Assembly: GCA_919902045.1 (NCBI GenBank)
Contig: CAKKSP010000003.1
Location: forward strand, 26,210-63,412
Direction: 5' to 3'
From: Omnitrophica bacterium GWA2_41_15
Lineage (GTDB): Bacteria; Omnitrophota; Gorgyraeia; Gygaellales; Profunditerraquicolaceae
Length of the DNA: 37,203 bases
Position numbers and translations under genes: made by a program
The notes under the pieces: model-generated
Seen by the model: the letters and a program-made list of their open reading frames with translations, nothing else
Databases searched by the model: none
Told to the model about the DNA's origin: nothing
Shown here: one piece after another, positions 16,168 through 23,100 of the stretch
Numbering within the stretch: position 1 is the stretch's first letter
Layout: each line of letters opens with the position of its first letter

Positions 16168-16207
16168 TTCGACCTACGCGGTCGAATTTGCGACCGCGTA
16201 GGTCGAG
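16168..16207. repeat. Double CGACCTACGCGGTCG palindrome, copy 2
   Basis: TTCGACCTACGCGGTCGAA (16168-16186) is followed by its inverted partner CGACCGCGTAGGTCGA (16191-16206), so each half is palindromic and the two halves also pair. The right half continues GGAAGG, forming the Shine-Dalgarno region of the acetyltransferase gene. The same 22-bp block ending GAGGAAGG precedes hisB. Confidence 0.85.
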
Positions 16208-16217
16208 GAAGGTTTAG

Positions 16218-16673
16218 ATGGGGATATTGAGAAAAGCAAAAATAATCGATATAAAACAAATACAGGCGTTAATAAATAGTTTTGCCAAGAAAGATCTCAT
16301 GTTGCCGCGTTCGTTAAATGAGATCTATGAGAATTTGCGCGATTTTTGGGTTTATGAGGATAAACTAAAGATTCTTGGGTGCGCTGCTTTACATATCTCA
16401 TGGGATGATCTGGCAGAGATAAAATCAGCTGCGGTTATCAGTTCTTCTCAGAAAAAGGGTATTGGCACAGAGCTTGTCAATGCCTGTTTTAAAGAAGCAA
16501 AAGAGCTTGGCGCACGGAGAATCTTTGTGCTTACTTACAAGCCTGAATATTTTAAGAAGTTCGGTTTTAGAAAAGTAAAACATGAGGACCTGCCGCATAA
16601 GGTTTGGGCGGAATGTATTAACTGCTGCAAATTCCCCAATTGTCAGGAGACTGCCCTCCTAAAAAACTTGTAA
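16218..16673 (+). CDS. GNAT acetyltransferase, ArgA-like (short N-acetylglutamate synthase type)
   Basis: The 151-residue GNAT-fold protein opens LRKAKIIDIKQIQALINSFAKKDLMLPRSLNEIYENLRDFWV, the pattern of short ArgA-type acetyltransferases. The acetyl-CoA loop is QKKGIGTELV (Q/RxxGxG/A). A C-terminal CINCCKFPNCQETAL cysteine cluster also recurs in this family. It would acetylate glutamate with acetyl-CoA to begin arginine synthesis. No other arg gene lies nearby, so other small-molecule substrates remain possible. The Shine-Dalgarno GAGGAAGG is supplied by a repeat unit. Confidence 0.8.
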   Translation: MGILRKAKIIDIKQIQALINSFAKKDLMLPRSLNEIYENLRDFWVYEDKLKILGCAALHISWDDLAEIKSAAVISSSQKKGIGTELVNACFKEAKELGARRIFVLTYKPEYFKKFGFRKVKHEDLPHKVWAECINCCKFPNCQETALLKNL

Positions 16674-16706
16674 AAAAAATATTATATGATACAATTACTT
16701 CGTTTG

Positions 16707-16791
16707 CCCCCTTGCGTAAGCGCTCGTAAATATTGTCGCCAGTCTCGCCTTCGGCGGACGGCTCCAATATTTATTTCGCACGCTGCGGGGG
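16707..16791. repeat. Imperfect cruciform-forming palindrome in the 16674-16880 gap
   Basis: Outer arms CCCCCTTGCG...GTAAATATTG and CAATATTTATTTCGCACGCTGCGGGGG pair imperfectly around inner hairpins such as CGCCTTCGGCG. The structure fills much of the intergenic gap before the acyl-CoA dehydrogenase operon. It could be a mobile palindrome or a transcription terminator for the acetyltransferase gene, though no T run follows. Confidence 0.55.
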
Positions 16792-16824
16792 TAATTTTCA
16801 GACAAGTAAATTACGGAAAATTTA

Positions 16825-16833
16825 TGGTATAAT
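16825..16833 (+). promoter_or_regulatory. Extended -10 promoter for the acyl-CoA dehydrogenase operon
   Basis: TGGTATAAT (16825-16833) is a perfect extended -10 element 48 bp before the start codon. No convincing -35 lies 16-18 bp upstream, which extended -10 promoters tolerate. Confidence 0.5.
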
Positions 16834-16880
16834 TTTTGCCGTTGTGAAATAAACCGAATTATGTAGAAAGGAAAATTTAA

Positions 16881-18035
16881 ATGAACTATTATTTAAGCGA
16901 CGAACAGAAGATGGTACAGGACCTGGCACGGAAAATCGCGCAGGAAAAAATGATTCCGGTTGCTGCAAAATATGATATTACCGAAGAGTATCCGTGGGAT
17001 ATTATTAAAATAATTGCTGATGCAGGGCTTTTTGGGCTTTTTATACCGGAAGCTTACGGCGGTATGGGAGTTGGCGTGCTTAATCTTTGTCTTGCTACAG
17101 AAGAGTTATCGCGTGCTTGCGGAGGAATTGCGGTTTGCTACGCGGCTTCTGCCTTAGGCACATTTCCGATAGTATTGTTTGGAAACGACGAGCAGAATAA
17201 AAAATATCTTCCAGATTTGGCTGCCGGAAAAAAAGTGGCAGCTTTCGGGATTACAGAGCCTGAAGCTGGATCTGATGCTTCAGCAATTAAAACTACTGCC
17301 CGTAAAGAGGGAAATCACTATGTGCTTAACGGAATTAAACATTTTATTACCAATGGTGGCGACGCAGAGACCTATGTAGTTATTGCTATGACCGATAAAA
17401 ATAGGGGCGCACGCGGTGCATCCGCTTTTATTGTAGAAAAAGGCACTCCCGGATTTACTTTTGGCAAGAAAGAAGAAAAGCTGGGTATCCGCGCTTCTTC
17501 AACCAGTGAACTTATTTTTACCGATTGTAAAATTCCTAAAGAGAATCTTCTGGCAAAAGAAGGAATGGGTTTTATCGTTACAATGAAAACTTTTGATATG
17601 TCCCGGCCAGGGGTTGCAGCGCAGGCATTAGGGATTGCGCAGGGCTCACTTGATGTAGCAGTAAAATATTCCCGCGAAAGAGTGCAGTTTGGTAAATCAA
17701 TTTCGAGTTTCCAGGGTATACAGTGGATGCTTGCTGATATGGCAACACAAGTAGAGGCATCAAGGGCCCTTGTTTATGCGTGTGCGCGTGAAATTGATAA
17801 TGGCGAAAAAGATGTTGCTAAAGATTCAGCAATGGCAAAGATGTATGCTTCTGATGTGGCAATGAAGGTGACAACCGATGCCGTGCAGATTTTAGGCGGC
17901 TATGGTTATATGAAAGATTACCCGGCAGAAAAATTTATGCGTGATGCAAAAATTACCCAGATTTATGAGGGTACAAATCAGATCCAGCGTAACATTATTG
18001 CGCTACAGTTAATTAAAGAAGCAGCAAAGAAATAA
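16881..18035 (+). CDS. Acyl-CoA dehydrogenase (butyryl-CoA-dehydrogenase-like)
   Basis: This is an FAD flavoenzyme of 384 residues, standard for the family. N-terminal helices begin LSDEQKMVQDLARKIAQEKM. FAD and substrate loops are seen in AFGITEPEAGSDASAIKTTA and HYVLNGIKHFITNG. The C-terminal signature AVQILGGYGYMKDYPAEKFMRDAKI leads into YEGTNQIQRNIIA, with catalytic Glu at about 366. It oxidises acyl-CoA to enoyl-CoA, or the reverse, with electrons passing through Etf. The immediately following etfB and ferredoxin-fused etfA genes (5-bp and 2-bp gaps) match the Bcd-Etf arrangement of electron-bifurcating complexes. Chain-length preference cannot be read from the sequence. Confidence 0.93.
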   Translation: MNYYLSDEQKMVQDLARKIAQEKMIPVAAKYDITEEYPWDIIKIIADAGLFGLFIPEAYGGMGVGVLNLCLATEELSRACGGIAVCYAASALGTFPIVLFGNDEQNKKYLPDLAAGKKVAAFGITEPEAGSDASAIKTTARKEGNHYVLNGIKHFITNGGDAETYVVIAMTDKNRGARGASAFIVEKGTPGFTFGKKEEKLGIRASSTSELIFTDCKIPKENLLAKEGMGFIVTMKTFDMSRPGVAAQALGIAQGSLDVAVKYSRERVQFGKSISSFQGIQWMLADMATQVEASRALVYACAREIDNGEKDVAKDSAMAKMYASDVAMKVTTDAVQILGGYGYMKDYPAEKFMRDAKITQIYEGTNQIQRNIIALQLIKEAAKK

Positions 18036-18039
18036 TAAA

Positions 18040-18822
18040 ATGAACATAATTATATGTATCAAACAAGTTCCTGAAACAACCGAAGTCCGGATCAATCCTG
18101 AAACTAATACATTAATCCGCGAAGGTGTAAAATCAATTATCAATCCTTTTGATATGTATGCTATCGAGGAAGGTGTAAGGCTTAAAGAAAAATTAGGCGG
18201 TAAGGTTACGGTTGTTACTATGGGCCCGCCTCAGGCAGAAAATGCCCTTAGGGAGGCAATTTCTCTTGGCGCAGATGAGGCAATACTTGTTTGCGATCGT
18301 GCCTTTGCCGGAAGTGATACTTGGGCGACAAGCTATATACTTTCAGAAGTTATCCGTAAAATTAAAGATTTTGATCTGATCATCTGCGGAAAACAGGCTT
18401 CTGACGGAGATACTGCACAGGTTGGGCCGGGTATTTCTATGCATCTTGATATACCGCAGGTGACCTATGTGAAGAAAATAGAGGATATTAAAGATAAATC
18501 CATGCGCGTAGAAAGAATGATGGAAGAAGGTTTCGAAATTATCGAACTTCCTTTGCCGGCGCTTTTGACTGTAGTTAAAGAGATCAATGAGCCGAGGCTT
18601 CCTTCCTTAAAAGGAATGATGCGTGCAAAGTCGGCTAAAATCAATCTTTGGACGCAAAAAGAGTTGGATCTTGATCCAAATAATGTCGGGCTAAACGGTT
18701 CTCCTACACAGGTAGTAAAGATTTTTACACCTGCGCAGCGCACCGGAGGCCAGATGTTAAGCGGCGAGCCTCATGAGATCGTAGAGAAATTGGTGGCGCT
18801 GATTAAAGATGAGGTAAATTAA
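18040..18822 (+). CDS. etfB: Electron transfer flavoprotein beta subunit
   Basis: The 260-residue protein begins MNIIICIKQVPETTEVRINPETNTLIREGV, the EtfB start. VTMGPPQAENALREAISLGADEAIL and the motif DRAFAGSDTWATSYIL are the form found in bifurcating-type EtfB, and GKQASDGDTAQVGPGI completes the nucleotide-binding region. It pairs with the EtfA encoded 2 bp downstream and receives electrons from, or donates them to, the dehydrogenase encoded upstream. The bifurcating type is a prediction from these motifs and the gene order. Confidence 0.93.
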   Translation: MNIIICIKQVPETTEVRINPETNTLIREGVKSIINPFDMYAIEEGVRLKEKLGGKVTVVTMGPPQAENALREAISLGADEAILVCDRAFAGSDTWATSYILSEVIRKIKDFDLIICGKQASDGDTAQVGPGISMHLDIPQVTYVKKIEDIKDKSMRVERMMEEGFEIIELPLPALLTVVKEINEPRLPSLKGMMRAKSAKINLWTQKELDLDPNNVGLNGSPTQVVKIFTPAQRTGGQMLSGEPHEIVEKLVALIKDEVN

Positions 18823-18824
18823 TA

Positions 18825-20027
18825 ATGGGTATCCAGATTATTATTGAGAAATGCACCGGCTGCACGCTTTGTATTAAAGCCTGCCCTTTTAATGCCATCA
18901 GAATTTTAGATAAGAAGGCAGTGATTGACTTGCATAAATGTACCATTTGCGGGGCGTGTGCTTCTGCTTGTAAATTTAAAGCAGTGTTTATAGAAAAAGA
19001 ACCTGTTAAATGTCAGCTTCCGGATATAACCGGTTATAAAGGTGTATGGGTTTTTATTGAACAAAAAAAGGGTAAAGTGCAGTCGGTTTCTTATGAGTTG
19101 CTTGGAAAAGCGCATGAGCTGGCAAAGAAACTTAACTGCCAGGTAGGGGCAATATTTATCGGTAATAACCTTGGTGATCAGGTTGATGAATTAATTATCT
19201 ATGGAGCAGATATTGTTTATTTAGTTGAAGCTCCTGAAATTGCTAATTTTCAAGATGAGCCTTACACGAATATATTGATCAATCTTATTCAGAAATATAA
19301 ACCCGAAATACTGCTTTGTGGAGCAAGTACGATTGGCAGGTCGCTTATTTCGCGGGTTGCAGTAAAATTGAAAGTCGGGTTAACCGCGGATTGTACGGGG
19401 TTAGATATTGACCCGGAGAAAAAGATTTTACTTCAGACACGCCCTGCTTTTGGCGGAAATATTATGGCTACTATCACCAGCCCAAATTATCGTCCGCAGA
19501 TGGCTACAGTCCGCCACAAAGTCATGCAGCCGATAGCGCCTGATAAACATCGTAAAGGTAAAATTATCCGCGAACAGTTTCCGGCTAAGGTGTATGTTTC
19601 CCGGGCTAAATTACTTGATATAGTTGAAGAAGTAGAATCGCTTGTTAATCTCACCGAGGCAGATATTATTGTTTCCGGAGGCCGCGGTATGGGTGGGAAA
19701 GAAAATTTTAAGATCTTAGAAGAGTTTGCGCAGGCCTTAGGCGGCGCAGTTGGTTCATCGCGCGCAGCAGTAGATTCCGGTTGGATGCCTTATTCGCATC
19801 AAGTTGGGCAGACCGGGCGTACGGTTGCGCCGAAAATTTATTTTGCCTGCGGTATTTCCGGCCAGATTCAGCATTTGGTAGGTATGCAGTCTTCAAAAAT
19901 TATTATTGCTATTAATAAGGATCCCGAAGCGCCTATTTTCAAAGTAGCTACTTACGGTATAGTAGGAGATCTTTTTCAGATCGTTCCTGCGCTTACTAAG
20001 AAGTTCAAAGAGAATCTACGTAAGTAA
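18825..20027 (+). CDS. etfA: Electron transfer flavoprotein alpha subunit fused to a 2[4Fe-4S] ferredoxin domain
   Basis: At 400 residues the protein is about 65-70 longer than ordinary EtfA because of an N-terminal ferredoxin domain. This has two cluster-binding motifs, CTGCTLCIKACPF (about 10-22) and CTICGACASACKF (about 40-52). The EtfA body follows, with the C-terminal FAD domain shown by SGGRGMGGKENF, GSSRAAVDSGWMPYSHQVGQTG and YFACGISGQIQHLVGM. Ferredoxin-fused EtfA occurs in flavin-based bifurcating or confurcating systems, such as CarE of the caffeyl-CoA reductase and the EtfA of lactate dehydrogenase complexes, where it hands electrons to ferredoxin. This suggests coupling to ferredoxin rather than to a quinone. 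No ETF:quinone oxidoreductase gene is in the window. Confidence 0.92.
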   Translation: MGIQIIIEKCTGCTLCIKACPFNAIRILDKKAVIDLHKCTICGACASACKFKAVFIEKEPVKCQLPDITGYKGVWVFIEQKKGKVQSVSYELLGKAHELAKKLNCQVGAIFIGNNLGDQVDELIIYGADIVYLVEAPEIANFQDEPYTNILINLIQKYKPEILLCGASTIGRSLISRVAVKLKVGLTADCTGLDIDPEKKILLQTRPAFGGNIMATITSPNYRPQMATVRHKVMQPIAPDKHRKGKIIREQFPAKVYVSRAKLLDIVEEVESLVNLTEADIIVSGGRGMGGKENFKILEEFAQALGGAVGSSRAAVDSGWMPYSHQVGQTGRTVAPKIYFACGISGQIQHLVGMQSSKIIIAINKDPEAPIFKVATYGIVGDLFQIVPALTKKFKENLRK

Positions 20028-20080
20028 ATTTAAAGTTTCGGGAGATTTTCCAACATCTCTCTATACAAATTTTAACTTCC

Positions 20081-20089
20081 TGCTATAAT
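20081..20089 (+). promoter_or_regulatory. Extended -10 promoter upstream of smc
   Basis: TGCTATAAT (20081-20089) is a perfect extended -10, 19 bp before the ATG. A Shine-Dalgarno (CGGAGAG) lies at 20095-20101, so the transcript leader would be very short. No good -35 is visible. Confidence 0.45.
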
Positions 20090-20108
20090 TAATCCGGAGA
20101 GATAAATT

Positions 20109-23100
20109 ATGTATCTTAAAGAACTAGAGATAGTCGGATTTAAATCCTTTCTAAATAAAACCAACCTTCAATTTGAGCCTGGGGTCACTGCGGTTGTCGG
20201 CCCTAATGGGTGCGGAAAGTGCCTGCATTATGACTCCTTAGTTACATTATCAGACGGTTCCTATGTAAAAATAGGGCAACTTGTTGAATCAGTTTTAAAG
20301 AGTTCGGTATCTCTTGAAAAAATAGATGACGGGGTTATGACGCTTGACAACCCCCTTAATATTAATATCTTTTCATTAGATCCGCATACACTTAAGATCA
20401 AACCGCAGCCAGTATATGCTTTTATAAAAAGAAAATCCCCTAAATATTTACTTAGGATTGAAACAAAATCCGGTAAATACGTTACTACAACCCATTACCA
20501 TCCTTTTTTTGCTCTAAAAGAAGGCAATGTTATTGCTTTGAAAGCAGAAGAATTAAAGTCAGGTATTAGAATTGCTGTTCCCCGCGTTTTAAAAACTAAT
20601 CCCTCTGAAAAGAAAATTAAACTTTTGGATGTTTTAAAAAAATTCTCTGAGCAAGATTTAATGTATATACCGTTTTCTGCGGAATTGTCAGAATTTGTAA
20701 TAAATTCTGTTTCCAGTCGGAACCTTGCTGTTTCTTCATTTTTGCATGGCCAGGCGATCAATGTGGTAAATTTTATTAAGATATTGGAAGGCCGCGGTAT
20801 TCAGGAATTACCCGAATACGTGAATTCTTTAAAGTCCCGTAGTTCAGGAGAGATTACTGTTCCTAAAAAGATGAACGGGGAGATTGCTAGGTTTTTGGGT
20901 TACTTAATTTCAGAGGGCAGGAGTACAAAAGGAAATCAGGTTTGGTTTGTAAACGAAGACTCGTCTTTAGTTGAAGATTTTGTCCGTAGCGCCAAAGAAG
21001 GGTTTGGCGTAGAAGCAAAAGTTTTTAATTATAAAGAAAGTGCTAAGGATGTGATAATATTTTCGCATGCGCTTTGCCAGTTCCTTGAAAAGGCTTTTGA
21101 ATTTAAAGTCGATGGGTTATCTAAAGATAAAGTCGTTCCTGCTCTAATGTTTGAAAGTGATGACCGGATAATTAGGGAATTTTTATCTGCTTTATTTGAG
21201 GGTGACGGGTATCTTTGTGTTGATAGGCAGGGTGTTAATAAAAGAAGGGTCGTTTATTTTGAATATGCTAGTGCTTCTAAATGCCTGGCAGAAGGAGTAA
21301 GTAGCCTATTGTTGCGTTTAGGGGTACAATCTGTAGTAAGGAAAAAAATAAAATCAGCTACGAATTCAAAGGAAAAAATAAAAAGGAGTTATTATTCGGT
21401 ATATATTTATGGCTTGGATAATGCCAAGAAGCTTGCAGGATTACTTGATTTTAAAGGCAAGAAAGCAGAAAAATTACATGAAATTCGCAGCCTAAATTAT
21501 AAGACCAACCTTAACTTGGACCTGATTCCTGAAATTAACGGCTTGGTTAAAGAATTAATTAAATCCGCAAAAATCAAAGTTAAAAGATTCAAGAAAATCT
21601 CCCCCAAGCTAGTTGCTTATTATGAAAATAGATGCTTGATTACCAGACAGGGGTTAGAAGAAGTTTTGAGTATTATTGCCGAACATGCAGAGCTTTCAGG
21701 GTTATCCAGAAATATCTATGATTACCTTAAAACATTAGCAAGTTCTGATATTTATTGGGATGAAATAATTAATATAGAAAAGGTTCATAAAGAAGAATGG
21801 GTTTATGATTTGTCGATTCTAGGAACGCATAATTTTGTTGCCCAAGACATGGTTGTTCATAACAGTAATATCTTTGATTCCATGCGTTGGGTTTTAGGCG
21901 AGCAATCGGTAAAATCCCTGCGCGGTTCACAGATGGAAGATGTTATTTTTAACGGCACTGATACTAAAGAGCCGTTAGGCATGGCAGAAGTCTCCCTTAC
22001 TTTTGATAATTCCCAGCGTTTTTTTAATTTTGACCATCCCGAAGTATGTATTACCCGCCGCATATTCCGATCCGGAGAAAGCGAATATCTTCTTAATAAA
22101 GCGCCTGTGCGGCTTAAGGATATTCTCGACCTTCTTATGGGCACAGGAATTGGCGCGGAAAGTTATTCTCTTGTTGCGCAGGGTAAAATTGACCTTGTGT
22201 TAAGTTCCCGTCCGGAAGACCGTCGGTTAGTTTTTGATGAAGCAGCCGGAATAACCCGTTACAAAGGGCAAAAAAGAGAGGCCTTAAGAAGGCTTGAAGA
22301 AACCGAGGCAAATCTTTTACGCGTCAGTGATATTATTACGGAAGTAAAACGCCAGATCGGTTCTCTTGAGCGCCAGGCGAATAAAGCACGCCGTTACAAA
22401 GAGACCTTTGAGGAATTGAAAGTCAGAGAATCTATCCTTGCATTTTTACAGCGCAAAGTTTTGACTTTACGCAAAGAAGAGATTGTTTTAGATATCGCAA
22501 AACTTGAAGAATCTCAAAAAAATCTTTGGTTAAAAATTGAAGAGCAGGAAAGCAGATTTAATTCCCGTAATGCCCAACTTAAAGAATTTGAGGATGCGAT
22601 CATGCGCATCCGGGGAGAGCTTCTTAGTTATGATAATCAGTCAAAGGGGAATCTTCAGCGCGTAGAGTTTAATCGCGAGAAAATAACCGAACTGATTAAA
22701 AACGCAGAAGAATTTGAGCGTAAGAAAAATCTTGTTCAGGAAAAATTGCACGCTGATGAAGAAAAACTTGCTACTTTCCGTTCTGAATACGACGGAATTA
22801 ACGGCCAGATGCTTATTAAACAGGAAGAATTTAAAAAGCAGGAATTTGAGCATGACAGTATCATTGCATCTATCAATAAATCCTTGGATTTTATTACTTC
22901 TGCAAAAAAAGATATTCTTGGGCTTGCCTCAAGTGTTGCCCATATTCATAACGAAATCGGTGATTTGAATTCAAAAGAACAGATCCAGCTTTCGCGTAAG
23001 CGCCGCCTTGATACAGAGTTGCTTAAAGTGCGGGAGGAAAAACAGGTATCTCAGGCGCAAGTTGTAGTAATCAAAGAAGAGTTAGAAAAATTAGAGCAGT

